Assembly (NCBI RefSeq): GCF_000023945.1
Contig: NC_013158.1
Span: forward strand, 62,001-126,000
Length of the DNA: 64,000 nucleotides
Reading direction: 5' to 3'
Source of the DNA: Halorhabdus utahensis DSM 12940
GTDB taxonomy: Archaea; Halobacteriota; Halobacteria; Halobacteriales; Haloarculaceae
Shown: positions 25,457 to 33,874 of the stretch, in pieces
Position numbering within the stretch: the first letter of the stretch is position 1
Layout of the letters: every line of letters starts with the position of its first letter
Program-made: the position numbers and the translations under genes
The notes under the pieces: generated by a model
Database searches by the model: none
Seen by the model: the letters and a program-made list of their open reading frames with translations, nothing else
What the model was told of the DNA's origin: nothing

Positions 25457-26566
25457 TCAAAGCACGCCCCGATAAACGTCCTCCAGCGTGTCGACAGCGT
25501 TCTCGATGCTGATCGCCTCCCGGCTGTCGAGACATGCCTCGCCGAGTTCCCCGCGTTCCGAAAGCACGCGCTCGATTGCCTCCCGGAAGGCCCCGATGTC
25601 TCCTTGGGGATACGTGTAGCCGGTGACGCCGTCCTCGATAGTGACTGAGAGTGCGCCGCTGTCGACGCCGGCGACGGGCGTCCCGCAGGCGTTGGCCTCC
25701 AGGGCGACCAGTCCCTGGGTTTCGACGGGACTCGGGAATGCGAAAGCGTCCAGAATGGAGTAAAACGCGGGCAACTCCTCGCGCGGCAGGAAACCGAGGA
25801 ATCGCACGTCCACGTCGGCCGCGGCGGCCCGGGATTCGAGGTCCTCGCGAGCGGGACCGTCGCCGCCGAAGACGACCGTGACGTCCATGCCGTCGGTGGC
25901 GGCGACGATGTCCGGCAGACACTTCTCGTAGCCGTGGCGGCCGGTGTACCCGACGATCGGCCGGTCCTCGGGCAGGTCGTATCGATCACGGAAGTCGGCC
26001 GTCTCGACGGGCTTGAACCGCTCGATGTCGACGCCGTTCGAGACTACCTCGACGGGCGTTGACACGCCAACCGATTCACGGACGTGCTCGCGTGTCCGCT
26101 CGCTCGGTGTGACTACGATGTCAGCGCGATCGAAGAACCATCGTTCGTAACTTTGGGCCGTCTTGCGGATCGTCCGCTCGACGCGATCACCAAGCGAGAC
26201 GTACGACGCGTATTCACTGGTCGGCGTGTGATAGGAGGCGACCAGCGGGAGATCCTGTGAACGTGCAACTCGCTTTGCACTCATTCCCAGCCCGAAAGGC
26301 GTGTGAGCGTGGACGAGGTCCATCTCGCCAACTTCGTCCGGGACCTGCGGGACGCCGATCCGGAATCCCTCGTAGAACGGAAACGGCAGGCTCCGGACCG
26401 GATACTCCCGATCGTCGGGGTCGTAGTCGTCGGCGGCGGGGTAGATAATCGGCATATCACCGCCACGACGGTGCCAGGCGTCGCGCCAGGACTGGACCGT
26501 GTAGGTGACGCCGTTGACCGTCGGGAGATAGGTGTCGGTGAACGCGGCGACGGACGGCACACTCAT
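25457..26566 (-). CDS. GT4-family glycosyltransferase
   Basis: 369 residues with a GT-B fold. The N-terminal domain begins VAAFTDTYLPTVNGVTYTVQ, typical of diacylglycerol or phosphatidylinositol-like lipid glycosyltransferases. The linker carries VSNGVDIERFKP, and the C-terminal donor domain shows FGGDGPAREDLE and the EX7E-like motif in ALEANACGTPVAGVDSGALS. It transfers a sugar from a nucleotide sugar to a lipid, glycan or protein acceptor at the membrane face. It converges on the Tat lipoprotein genes. Confidence 0.9.
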   Translation of the reverse strand: MSVPSVAAFTDTYLPTVNGVTYTVQSWRDAWHRRGGDMPIIYPAADDYDPDDREYPVRSLPFPFYEGFRIGVPQVPDEVGEMDLVHAHTPFGLGMSAKRVARSQDLPLVASYHTPTSEYASYVSLGDRVERTIRKTAQSYERWFFDRADIVVTPSERTREHVRESVGVSTPVEVVSNGVDIERFKPVETADFRDRYDLPEDRPIVGYTGRHGYEKCLPDIVAATDGMDVTVVFGGDGPAREDLESRAAAADVDVRFLGFLPREELPAFYSILDAFAFPSPVETQGLVALEANACGTPVAGVDSGALSVTIEDGVTGYTYPQGDIGAFREAIERVLSERGELGEACLDSREAISIENAVDTLEDVYRGVL

Positions 26567-26663
26567 GCTGATCGTGGATTCGGCGACGAGTGATTAATGC
26601 GTTGTGTCTTACTCCGGGGGCGGATCGACATCCCTAACCCCCACACACCGTTATTGCATGTTA

Positions 26664-26957
26664 ATGAGTAATGACGCAGCCATCGCCACAGAGCGGATTC
26701 AGCGGCTGCACGAAGCAGCTCGCGAGGCTGCCCGTTCCGGAAAGGACCAACGGGCTCGAAGCCACGTTCGCCGGGCGAAACGTATCGCCCAGCGCCATCG
26801 GTTGTCACTACCCGACCGGTTCGATCGATTCACGTGTGCGGACTGTGGGGCGTACTTGCTTCCCGGTCGATCGGCCCGCGTCCGCACGCAGAACGGCCAC
26901 GTCGTGATCACCTGTGACTGTGGTAGCCACGCTCGCTATCCCTACGACGACCAGTAG
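26664..26957 (+). CDS. rnp4: RNase P protein component 4 (Rpp21/Rpr2)
   Basis: 97 residues from the ATG MSNDAAIATERIQRLHEAAR; another in-frame ATG lies six bases upstream. Two N-terminal helices rich in Arg/Ala are followed by a zinc ribbon (FTCADCGAYLLPG and VITCDCGSHARYPY). This is the pattern of the archaeal RNase P protein that binds the specificity part of the RNA with Rpp29. Length is typical. It is the first of three same-strand genes with the YhbY and MscS genes. Confidence 0.88.
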   Translation: MSNDAAIATERIQRLHEAAREAARSGKDQRARSHVRRAKRIAQRHRLSLPDRFDRFTCADCGAYLLPGRSARVRTQNGHVVITCDCGSHARYPYDDQ

Positions 26958-27053
26958 CCGATCGTTCGTCAACGACATTTTCTGCGCCGCTGTGGTGGCT
27001 CAACCCCGGTCCAGTGCCGAAGCTTCAAACAGTCTGGGGACGAACAACGGGGT

Positions 27054-27302
27054 ATGAGTGACGTGACACCCGAAAACGCGATGCATGACCTGGACGTGAC
27101 GGTCTGGGTCGGCAAAAAGGGGCTCGACGCGGTCGTCGACGAACTCGGTGATCAGTTGCACGAACGCGGCCTGGTCAAGGTCAAGTTCTTACGTGCCGCT
27201 CGATCCGAGGGCGAACCGGCGACGCTCGCCGCGGAGCTTGCCGATCGGACGAACGCAACGGTCGTGGACACACGCGGCCACACAACTGTTCTCAAACGAT
27301 GA
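27054..27302 (+). CDS. YhbY/CRS1-YhbY family RNA-binding protein
   Basis: 82 residues. VTVWVGKKGLDAVVDELGDQ and LVKVKFLRAA with a late TNATVVDTRGHTTVLKR correspond to the CRM domain of YhbY, which associates with pre-50S ribosomes in bacteria and archaea and with intron splicing in plants. The canonical GxxG loop is present as GKKG. It overlaps the MscS gene by four bases (ATGA), which implies co-translation. Confidence 0.9.
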   Translation: MSDVTPENAMHDLDVTVWVGKKGLDAVVDELGDQLHERGLVKVKFLRAARSEGEPATLAAELADRTNATVVDTRGHTTVLKR

Positions 27303-28192
27303 GCTCGATCACGTTCGTGCCACTGGTGGGCGTCATCAGTGATCTGCTTGCCGAACAGAACGTCCCGTATGCGGGGGCGATCGGCTCGACGATCACGTTC
27401 GTCCTCGTGCTCGGGCTGGTGTCGCTTCTCGGTCGTGCCACAGTCCAGCCCATCGTCCGACGTGGCCTGCGATCACGTGGCGTGGACAAACACGCATCGA
27501 TACCGATTCTGAAGCTCACGCGGGGCCTGATCGTCTTCGTTGCCGTCGCCGTCGCCTTCCAGATGGCCGGGTTCGGCAACTTCCTCACGTCGCTGGCGAC
27601 CATCGCCGCCGCCGCGACGCTCGCCATCGGCTTCGCGATGCAGGACGTCATCGCGAACTTCGTCGCCGGCGTGTTCATCTTCACCGACAAACCGTTCCGG
27701 ATCGGCGACTGGATCGAATGGGACGACCACTCCGGGGTCGTCGAGGACATCAGTCTCCGGGTGACCCGGATCCGCACGTTCGACAACGAACTGCTCACCG
27801 TTCCCAACTCCCACTTGACCGACGGCGTCATCAAAAACCCCGTGGCCAAAGACGAGCTTCGGATGAAGTTCACCTTCGGTATCGGCTACGACGACGACAT
27901 CGACGCGGCAACGGAGATCATCATCGAGGAGGCCGAGGCACACGACGACATCCTTGAGGATCCCGCCCCGTCGGTCCGGCTCGTCGAACTCGGGGACTCC
28001 TCTGTGGGTCTGCAATCGCGGATCTGGATCTCGAATCCAAGCCGGTCGGACTTCGTGAAGACCCGCGCTGAATACGTCAAGACTGTCAAGGAACGCTTCG
28101 ACGAGGCAGACATCAACATCCCGTACCCCAACCGCACGATCGGTGGTGAACTCGAACTCGCGGGCTCCGGTCCTCTCGCTACCGAGGAGTAA
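27299..28192 (+). CDS. Mechanosensitive channel of the MscS family
   Basis: 297 residues. Three N-terminal membrane helices (about 20-45, 60-85, 90-115), the last glycine/alanine-rich pore helix ATIAAAATLAIGFAMQDVIA, then VAGVFIFTDKPFRIGDWIEW, the start of the MscS beta domain. The C-terminal alpha/beta domain follows from about 190. It opens on membrane stretch to release solutes at hypo-osmotic shock, relevant for a halophile. It is translationally coupled to the YhbY gene. Confidence 0.93.
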   Translation: MSSITFVPLVGVISDLLAEQNVPYAGAIGSTITFVLVLGLVSLLGRATVQPIVRRGLRSRGVDKHASIPILKLTRGLIVFVAVAVAFQMAGFGNFLTSLATIAAAATLAIGFAMQDVIANFVAGVFIFTDKPFRIGDWIEWDDHSGVVEDISLRVTRIRTFDNELLTVPNSHLTDGVIKNPVAKDELRMKFTFGIGYDDDIDAATEIIIEEAEAHDDILEDPAPSVRLVELGDSSVGLQSRIWISNPSRSDFVKTRAEYVKTVKERFDEADINIPYPNRTIGGELELAGSGPLATEE

Positions 28193-28227
28193 ACGGCGTC
28201 CGCAAACGATCTGTGACAACGCGAGAA

Positions 28228-29244
28228 TTATTTTCGGCGTTCGTCGAGGCGCGGTGCCAGCCCCGCCGCGATGGAACGCATCCCCTCGTCAGCAGGATGG
28301 AGGATGTCCCAGGTGAGTTCCGAAGCGTCGAGAAGCTCCGTGCCGTCGACAAGGGAGACATTTTCGTGTGGTGATTCTTTGACGACAGTTCGCAAGGCAC
28401 TCCGGAACGCTTCGGCGCGCTCCGGATCGCCCGATTCAGTGACGTCAGCGAAGTACGGGAACAGCGTCACGCAAACGACCGGTTTCTCGGGATGGGCTTG
28501 TGCGATGGTATTGACGAAGTACTCGGCGCGCTCGCGGAACTCGGCCCTCGTGAACTCGGCGTTCGCCATGTTGACCGACAGCGCCAGCGTCGCGACGTCC
28601 CAATCCTCGCGATCGGCGATGTACTCGGCCATCGCGGGGTCCGCGTACGCCGACCCGGAACAGCCGAGGTTCACCACGTCGTAGTCGTTGGCCCGCGCGA
28701 TCTGTGTGACGAAGCTCAAGTGTGCCGCGGAAGCTTTCGCCCCCTCGGTGATCGAGGTGCCGTACGCGAGATACCGCTGGTCCGGGAGTTCCGCGGCCGT
28801 CGGCGGACGACAGTTCCCGGAGACGTCGTGGAGTGCAACGGGGACGAACCGCTCGAAGGCGATCCGACAGACGCGCGGATCGAATCGGCCCTCATCGATG
28901 CTGTCATCGAGTTCAGCCAATCGCTCGGGCACACCGAGCGTGAACGTCTTCGGCGTCGAGTCGATCGCCTTGGCCTCCCACGGCTGAAACGATCCCCAGA
29001 AGATCCGAAGTTCCGCTCGCTCGGGAGCCGAGAGCGTAATCTCGATCTCCTCAGCGTCATCTTCGGGGACGAACCGGATCTCGCTGTGCGTGGGATGGCG
29101 AACTCTGTGACGTGCTTCCTCGTTCAGGTCTCTTCTGACGGATTCGGGGACACGGGAGAGTCGGTCTCCGTCAGGTGTCCATTCCGCGTCCTCTAACTCA
29201 GCGACGTTGTGCAGCGAAACAGACGGGTACTTCTCCGTAGACAT
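28228..29244 (-). CDS. SGNH/GDSL-family esterase
   Basis: 338 residues. An N-terminal beta domain (about 1-140) precedes an SGNH hydrolase domain. The nucleophile block reads LAYGTSITEGAKA, with GTS in place of the usual GDS. VNLGCSGSAY supplies the block II glycine, ALSVNMANAEF the block III asparagine, and TWDILHPADEGMR the Asp-x-x-His pair. The two-domain plan resembles CE2-like carbohydrate esterases. Substrate is unknown; probably acyl groups on glycans. No signal peptide is seen. Confidence 0.85.
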   Translation of the reverse strand: MSTEKYPSVSLHNVAELEDAEWTPDGDRLSRVPESVRRDLNEEARHRVRHPTHSEIRFVPEDDAEEIEITLSAPERAELRIFWGSFQPWEAKAIDSTPKTFTLGVPERLAELDDSIDEGRFDPRVCRIAFERFVPVALHDVSGNCRPPTAAELPDQRYLAYGTSITEGAKASAAHLSFVTQIARANDYDVVNLGCSGSAYADPAMAEYIADREDWDVATLALSVNMANAEFTRAEFRERAEYFVNTIAQAHPEKPVVCVTLFPYFADVTESGDPERAEAFRSALRTVVKESPHENVSLVDGTELLDASELTWDILHPADEGMRSIAAGLAPRLDERRK

Positions 29245-29361
29245 TGGGACACAGTGTGATCGATGGCGGCAAACATATTCCTGACCATTTCGATCAAGCG
29301 GCGGCGTTCGAACCGAACGCCATTCCGCAGGCCCGAGGCTCAGAATGTGATGAATCGGTAT

Positions 29362-29672
29362 GAATGGAGTGGACGCCCGGGATGGCCCGGCGTTCGAGCG
29401 TGGGGAATCCCGCGTGCCTCCTCCACCCCGCGACCCTGCGAGCGGCAGGTGTCCAGGGGTCCGCTGCTCGCTTCCGCGCCTGGCGGATTGCCCCCGGTTA
29501 ACGACACCGGCACGCCCCTGCAGGCGATTCAGTGCCGACCGCTACCCCCGCAGGACGAGGCTTCGACGTTGGCTAACGGGGCCCGCGCCCGTCTGCACGG
29601 ACGCCCCCGGGTTTCGGCCCCCGCTGAAGACCATAGCGCGGGGTGAGAGCGGGGCCTAACCGCCCGGCCTAG
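29362..29672 (-). ncRNA. ffs: Signal recognition particle 7S RNA
   Basis: The minus strand carries the SRP helix 8 signature GGAAGCGAGCAG (complement of 29464-29475), flanked by GCCAGGCGC and the matching CGGACCCCTGG arm. A highly GC-rich region of about 310 bases with ends that can pair surrounds it (near GGCCGGGCGGTTAGGCC at the 5' end). A TATA-like CCTTATGGG lies at about 29696-29705 on the minus strand, some 25 bp upstream. Length fits archaeal SRP RNA. Ends are approximate to about 10 bases. Confidence 0.85.
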
Positions 29673-29740
29673 TCCAGTTCACTCTTCCTCACTAACCCAT
29701 AAGGGCCTTTCGGCTCGGCGGCGTGCTGACGGCGGTCGAA

Positions 29741-30124
29741 TCACAGCACGTCCAGTTCGTAGGCGTACCACGTCGCGACAACTGGGATCGATGCTGCTGT
29801 CCCCGTGAGTGCGTATCGGTGGAGCCACGTGATCGAGATGACGTCCGATCGGGCAGTCAGGAGCCAGCCGACAGTCATGATGGCGATCAACAGTCCAAGT
29901 GCGAGTCCCACACCAGCGGCCAGCGCTGGATCAGTGCGGTCTTCTCGCCCGGCCGCGAGAACTATCACAGTAACGAGTGCCAACAAACCCCCGAAAAGCG
30001 GATCGATCGTGCCCGACGTATAGTATGTGCTGACCGATCCAGTGGCGAATGGATACGCCAGTGCTGCCAGAAACGACAGACACGCGAGGATTCCGATAGC
30101 TGGAACGAGGCGTCTTCGGTCCAT
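29741..30124 (-). CDS. Four-helix membrane protein of unknown function
   Basis: 127 residues from the ATG MDRRRLVPAIGILACLSFLA. Hydrophobic segments appear at about 7-28, 43-60, 68-86 and 104-122. A short extracellular loop has TYYTSGTIDPLF. No family motif. It lies directly behind the SRP RNA promoter region on the same strand and ends about 70 bp before the RNA start, so read-through is possible. Confidence 0.65.
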   Translation of the reverse strand: MDRRRLVPAIGILACLSFLAALAYPFATGSVSTYYTSGTIDPLFGGLLALVTVIVLAAGREDRTDPALAAGVGLALGLLIAIMTVGWLLTARSDVISITWLHRYALTGTAASIPVVATWYAYELDVL

Positions 30125-30213
30125 AGCTGGAGGTCAGACCGCCGCCGTCTTAATGGCGACGCTCGTCGCGTCGCACCGAAAGGCGCACAAATCCCGAGTC
30201 ACAATCGCGGGGT

Positions 30214-30531
30214 ATGGGATTTGGCGACACCGCGAAAAAACTCCAGAAAGTCACCAGCGCAGCAGAGGACCTCTACGAGAAGATGAACCAACTCCGCGGA
30301 CAGGTCCAGTCGCTCCGGGAGGAGGTCGCGACCACGAGCGAACAGGTCGATGAGATCGAAACCGACCTCGCCGAACAGCGGGCCCTGATCGAGGCGATCG
30401 CCGAGAGCCAGGGGCTCGACGTCGAGACTGTAATTTCCGACGCTCACATCGAGAAGGCCGATGCCGACGACGTGGCGACCGAGGAGGCAACCGACGGGGA
30501 AGCGGCCGTCGATACGGACGACGGGAATTGA
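30214..30531 (+). CDS. Coiled-coil haloarchaeal protein, DUF5798-like
   Basis: 105 residues. From about residue 5 to 60 the sequence has heptad-like spacing (MNQLRGQVQSLREEVATTSE and VDEIETDLAEQRALIEAI), indicating a parallel coiled coil. A short motif ESQGLDVETVISDAHIE follows, and the tail is acidic and disordered. I associate it with DUF5798, a haloarchaeal family of unknown role. Cytoplasmic, with no partners nearby. Confidence 0.75.
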   Translation: MGFGDTAKKLQKVTSAAEDLYEKMNQLRGQVQSLREEVATTSEQVDEIETDLAEQRALIEAIAESQGLDVETVISDAHIEKADADDVATEEATDGEAAVDTDDGN

Positions 30532-30602
30532 AGAATCGGTTGAAAGAGTGTACCCGACGTGTCGTGGTGAGAGATTAACCGTCGGCCGGCAGACCCGAGC
30601 GC

Positions 30603-31016
30603 TCACCCGAGCAGTCGTTGGTGTTCAACCTTCATACACCGGTCTTGAACGAATTGGCGGCCTGCATCCTCTGCGTTTCGGGCGCTCTCGTCGTGGGTGA
30701 TCCCCTTCTGCAGCCAGATTGTGGGCTCGTCCTCGCGCTCGAGTGCCGCCTCGACGATGTCCGGTACCTCCTCACTCGGGCGGAACACGTCGACGACGTC
30801 GACCCTGTCGGGGACAGCCGAGAGGGAGTCGTACGCATCACGGTCGAAGATGGTCTCGGCGAACGGATTGATCGGGATGACGTCGTAGCCTGCTTCGAGC
30901 AGGTACTCCGGAATGTCGTGGGCGGCCTTGCCAGGTGTCGATGAGCAACCCACAACTGCGATTGTCTCGCTCGTCTCGAGGATCTCGGCGATGGTTTCGT
31001 CGTCAGTGACAGGCAT
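30603..31016 (-). CDS. CoA-binding domain protein (YccU-like)
   Basis: 137 residues from MPVTDDETIAEILETSETIA. The Rossmann loop is AVVGCSSTPGKAAHDIPEYL, then GYDVIPINPF, VDVVDVFRPSEEVPDIVEAA and IWLQKGITHDESARNAEDAG. This is the succinyl-CoA-synthetase-like CoA-binding domain as a stand-alone protein. Its ligand may be CoA or another nucleotide; the enzymatic role is unproven. The upstream open frame to 31097 is not conserved in character. Confidence 0.9.
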   Translation of the reverse strand: MPVTDDETIAEILETSETIAVVGCSSTPGKAAHDIPEYLLEAGYDVIPINPFAETIFDRDAYDSLSAVPDRVDVVDVFRPSEEVPDIVEAALEREDEPTIWLQKGITHDESARNAEDAGRQFVQDRCMKVEHQRLLG

Positions 31017-31150
31017 AGCGAGAGCTACGAGTATGGTATGGAAAAACGTGGCGCAAACAGCGCATCGAGTCGGAATCGCCGGGACGGATAGAGACATTTT
31101 TTAGAGTGGGTGCGTTTTGGGGTAATGCGAAGGGTCGGCCACGGCGACGT

Positions 31151-31225
31151 GGGCGCTTAGCTCAGCCTGGACAGAGTACTTGGCTTCGGACCAAGCTGTC
31201 GGGGGTTCAAATCCCTCAGCGCCCG
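31151..31225 (+). tRNA. tRNA-Arg (anticodon TCG)
   Basis: 75 bases fold as a complete cloverleaf: acceptor GGGCGCT/AGCGCCC with discriminator G, D arm GCTC...GAGT, anticodon stem CTTGG/CCAAG with the loop CTTCGGA (anticodon TCG), and T arm GGGGG-TTCAAAT-CCCTC. No CCA is encoded. Its 3' half is the attachment site of the integrative element to the right. Confidence 0.97.
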
Positions 31226-31226
31226 T
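31185..31226. repeat. Attachment site left (inside tRNA-Arg)
   Basis: A 42-bp direct repeat of the tRNA 3' half from the anticodon to one base beyond the gene. The identical copy lies at 45258-45299. The integration restored a complete tRNA on this side. Confidence 0.9.
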
Positions 31227-31568
31227 AACAAGGCTTCTCGGTAGAGATTGACCGGACAGCGAAAGGGTCCTTATAAATCACATCAACCACCTGAGGCTTG
31301 ATTTCAACCCGTGACGGGACGCACCCTCTTTCGTCGTGCGTTCACTAAGAGCCGACGTGAGCCAGATGGTTAACTTTTCTCACCGTCACAATATCGGGCG
31401 TGGATGTCGCCGGGGCCGGATCATATATTTGGCTCATGTTCCCCATCAGGTCCCATGCAGCGCCGTCTCCAGTAACTCCAACAGTTGACGAGTGTTTGGG
31501 GTCGTGGCGTTCGTTCGTCTCCCAGCCAAGCGGGTCTGTCGGGGAGTAGTCGGCGAAATCGTAGTCGT

Positions 31569-31718
31569 CTACTCGACCATTCCCACTTTCCGCGCCTGAG
31601 CCAGAACCAGATCCGCATGCTCTCTGACCCACTCCTCCCCCTTCCGCTCCACCGTCTCCTCCAGTATTTGCTGACCTTCTGGGGTCAACTGTTGCCTGAG
31701 ATCACGGAGATCTGTCAT
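31569..31718 (-). CDS. 49-residue helical protein, unknown
   Basis: The ATG at 31718 opens MTDLRDLRQQLTPEGQQILE and the frame runs through VERKGEEWVREHADLVLAQA to a TAG at 31569. Composition is acidic and helical, as in real haloarchaeal genes. Its ATG overlaps the TGA of the preceding small gene (ATGA), which supports both. It may be a small regulator of the element. No family is recognised. Confidence 0.6.
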   Translation of the reverse strand: MTDLRDLRQQLTPEGQQILEETVERKGEEWVREHADLVLAQARKVGMVE

Positions 31719-31879
31719 ACGTTGGGGTCCTCGTCCATATTTTGGACTCCGGCGTCATAACCGTGATCGTCTGTCTGGGGGTCCAGACGATACAGTCGAA
31801 GATACTCTCCGCGATCTCCATCCCCGAACCCACTTGGCCCTCCGTCTGATGATTCAGCGTGAGGGGACCGAGATCCCAC
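31715..31879 (-). CDS. 54-residue acidic protein, unknown
   Basis: From a GTG at 31879 the frame reads MGSRSPHAESSDGGPSGFGD and then EYLRLYRLDPQTDDHGYDAG before a TGA at 31715. An in-frame TAA lies just upstream of the GTG region, so the gene cannot be longer. The stop overlaps the next ATG. One of the dispersed palindromes (31772-31789) falls in its coding region and another (31843-31860) near its start. Function unknown. Confidence 0.5.
   Translation of the reverse strand: MGSRSPHAESSDGGPSGFGDGDRGEYLRLYRLDPQTDDHGYDAGVQNMDEDPNV
31772..31789. promoter_or_regulatory. Dispersed 18-bp palindrome, copy 1
   Basis: TGTCTGG-GGGT-CCAGACG: arms pair at six of seven positions and the spacer is the complement of ACCC. 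Confidence 0.6.
31843..31860. promoter_or_regulatory. Dispersed 18-bp palindrome, copy 2
   Basis: CGTCTGA-TGAT-TCAGCGT, within the start region of the small gene that begins at 31879. Confidence 0.55.
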
Positions 31880-31954
31880 CGACCGGTTTTATCTCAATCG
31901 GTGACGGCATCCTGTTCGATCCCAACTCGCCAGTGGCCCGCCTCGTGACTCGTC

Positions 31955-31972
31955 TGTCTGAACCCTCAGCGA
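31955..31972. promoter_or_regulatory. Dispersed 18-bp palindrome, copy 3
   Basis: TGTCTGA-ACCC-TCAGCGA, in the non-coding interval upstream of the small gene that begins at 31879. Confidence 0.6.
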
Positions 31973-32019
31973 CGACTCCTATCTCTGATGATCTGGCACG
32001 ATCCTCTTTCGTTGCTGGT

Positions 32020-32295
32020 CTACTCCTCTCTCATCTGCTCGACGCACCAGTAGTACATCTCTTCGCGTAATCCCGGAGATGTTGGACCGAACAGCATTCC
32101 GAGTCGATAGCCGAGGTTATGCCACGAGAGACTACTGTGGGCACGCTCACCGTAGTCCTCCTTGTCCGTATCTACGCCCTTTCGCCAGCCTTGGTTGAAT
32201 ACGTCGAGTTTTTCGTCATCGGGATCGGGGTCATCCCGGTCGTCTTCTGCATGTGTTAGCGCTTGGTTGATGTGATACGTCAGGGAATCGTTCAT
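32020..32295 (-). CDS. 91-residue protein of the integrative element, unknown
   Basis: The ATG MNDSLTYHINQALTHAEDDR gives 91 residues; five more are open upstream. An acidic linker (DDPDPDDEKLDVFN) leads to LSWHNLGYRLGMLFGPTSPG and a C-terminal EEMYYWCVEQMREE. The tryptophan/tyrosine-rich C-terminal half looks like a compact helical domain. Similar proteins occur on haloarchaeal plasmids, as far as I recall; function unknown. Confidence 0.65.
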   Translation of the reverse strand: MNDSLTYHINQALTHAEDDRDDPDPDDEKLDVFNQGWRKGVDTDKEDYGERAHSSLSWHNLGYRLGMLFGPTSPGLREEMYYWCVEQMREE

Positions 32296-32817
32296 GTGGA
32301 TAACGAACAAATCCTACCCTCATGGGTCTTTGGTCCCCTCGGGCTTTGGCGATCAGGTCCGACACTCTTTCTGGGAACCTCCGGAATCAGCGGCCTCGAA
32401 GTTTGGGGTTTCGGTTCTGTCGGCACTACCTCACGGCTCGTTCTCCCACAGGCCGATTCTCTACCCGTCTCGTCGGTCGTAGACGGCTCTGCTCACACTC
32501 GAAGCGTTCGTAGGTGGTATGGGCCCCGATCAACTCGATCCGCGGCTAACGGGACTGGAGAGGCCCGCTGTACCTTTAGCGCCGATCTCGGGGGCAGGGG
32601 TCCTGTCGCCGAGGTGTCGACCCCGTGATGGCAACCTCGTTGTCTAGGCCGAGTCTCTCCGCTTAGTCGCCCGCCAGCCCCTCGCGGACAGCGCTGGCTC
32701 TACGCTCTCGCACCTTCGATCATGATCAAGGAGTTTGACTCATTGGCCACTTGCGTCCCACTCAGGAAGGCCGTGACGGCGTCGACGACACTCAGTGTCG
32801 ATTACGATCGTTGACAC
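32296..32817. other. Non-coding interval of about 520 bp
   Basis: No reading frame here has haloarchaeal codon use or acidic composition. I see only short palindromes (GATCATGATC near 32719 and CGACACTCAGTGTCG at about 32783). It may be decayed coding sequence or a regulatory interval; nothing more can be supported. Confidence 0.4.
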
Positions 32818-33285
32818 TCACTCTTCTCGCTCAAAGTCGGAGAGACGCATTTCTTTATTACCGTCTTGACTCCGGCCCTCTTGATTATCAAAATTTAGCT
32901 CCCTGGAGCCGGTTGTTTCATCGACAGGAACTACCTGTTCTCCGCCGACATATATCTCGCCATCTCGTTCCTCTACATCGCCCTGTTTGAGTCGGTAGAT
33001 TAGTTTATTATTGCTCATCTTATCGCCTGACTCTGTTACGTAATATCGACCTTTTTCATTCCCCCAACTGAGCAACGTAACCTCACTCTCTGAATCGGGC
33101 ATTTCGATAACCAGGATATCCGCCTCTATCTGATACGGTGGGCTCGCATCCTCCTGTGAACGCAGATCGTTGATGACGTTCCTGACATGGACCCTGAACC
33201 GCTCAACAGCTTTCTCAATATTCTCCTCCTCTACCTCGTGGACATATCTCCAGCGTTTAACGGCCGGGACGGAGGGATCGGTCAC
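32818..33285 (-). CDS. 155-residue protein of the integrative element, unknown
   Basis: MTDPSVPAVKRWRYVHEVEE starts a helical N-terminal half, followed by strand-rich segments (YQIEADILVIEMPDSESEVT, KGRYYVTESGDKMSNNK) and a charged tail (DGEIYVGGEQVVPVDETTGS). The gene has noticeably lower G+C than the core, as expected for transferred DNA. It stands divergent from the wHTH gene at 33385, and a copy of the 18-bp palindrome lies between them. No family is recognised. Confidence 0.65.
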   Translation of the reverse strand: MTDPSVPAVKRWRYVHEVEEENIEKAVERFRVHVRNVINDLRSQEDASPPYQIEADILVIEMPDSESEVTLLSWGNEKGRYYVTESGDKMSNNKLIYRLKQGDVEERDGEIYVGGEQVVPVDETTGSRELNFDNQEGRSQDGNKEMRLSDFEREE

Positions 33286-33321
33286 GGTGACTTACTTTAT
33301 ATCTAAGATACTTGTTTGTTT

Positions 33322-33339
33322 CTACTGACCCCTCAGAGA
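33322..33339. promoter_or_regulatory. Dispersed 18-bp palindrome, copy 4
   Basis: CTACTGA-CCCC-TCAGAGA in the intergenic region between the divergent genes at 33285 and 33385, a natural operator position. Confidence 0.55.
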
Positions 33340-33384
33340 ACGCTGTTCTATCACTTTCGGTCCCACCGGTCAGCGTTTTCAGTG

Positions 33385-33633
33385 ATGGGGCTTGTGCCGG
33401 AGACGAAGGTTCGTATCTTGGAAGCGTTAGCCGAGGAGCCAACACATGGGTACCAACTTGCCGAGGATCTCGATCTCTCCCACGGCTACATATACACGCA
33501 CCTAAAGGAACTCCGCGATGAGAACATGATCGAAGTCGTTGAGGAAGGCATGGATAAGAAGATCTATGAGTTGACCGAAAACGGAATCTATCTTCTCGCG
33601 GCACTCACTGACCGGGATCCAGACTCCGTCTGA
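33385..33633 (+). CDS. PadR-like winged-helix regulator
   Basis: 82 residues from MGLVPETKVRILEALAEEPT. The PadR-type signature is clear: GYQLAEDLDLSHGYIYTHLK, ELRDENMIEVVEE and a wing (KKIYELTENGIYLLAALTD). It lacks the C-terminal dimerisation helices of long PadR proteins. It is the only plus-strand gene of the left part of the element and has a palindrome copy upstream and one across its stop codon, so it is a candidate binder of that motif. Confidence 0.8.
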   Translation: MGLVPETKVRILEALAEEPTHGYQLAEDLDLSHGYIYTHLKELRDENMIEVVEEGMDKKIYELTENGIYLLAALTDRDPDSV

Positions 33634-33644
33634 ACCGTCAGCGA
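33627..33644. promoter_or_regulatory. Dispersed 18-bp palindrome, copy 5
   Basis: CGTCTGA-ACCG-TCAGCGA overlaps the stop codon of the wHTH gene. The following 230 bp to 33874 contain no convincing gene. Confidence 0.6.
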
Positions 33645-33874
33645 CACCCCCGAAGATATTCAGAACTACTCATACTCTCTCCCTCAATCCCTCCGGTGCT
33701 GCCAGCGTCGACAGTTCGGGTTTCGGTTAGTCGCACGATCCTGAGCCTTCCATTAGCCCCCTGCGGACGCCTCTGTGGCCCCTTACACGATCATTCGACG
33801 AGGTCTATGTGGGATTGGTCGTCTTACTTGATCGTGGGTGTCTCAGAGGGTCACAGCGGGCCTCGGTTGGTCCT

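Noticed and set aside
31345-31632. 95-residue minus-strand frame near the tRNA
   Set aside because: It has no good start after the stop of the micro-gene at 31569 and overlaps that gene by about 60 bases; composition is partly gene-like, so it remains only a weak possibility.
32263-32628. 121-residue plus-strand frame
   Set aside because: Composition is unlike haloarchaeal proteins (few acidic residues, many Leu/Ser/Gly) and there is no homologous look.
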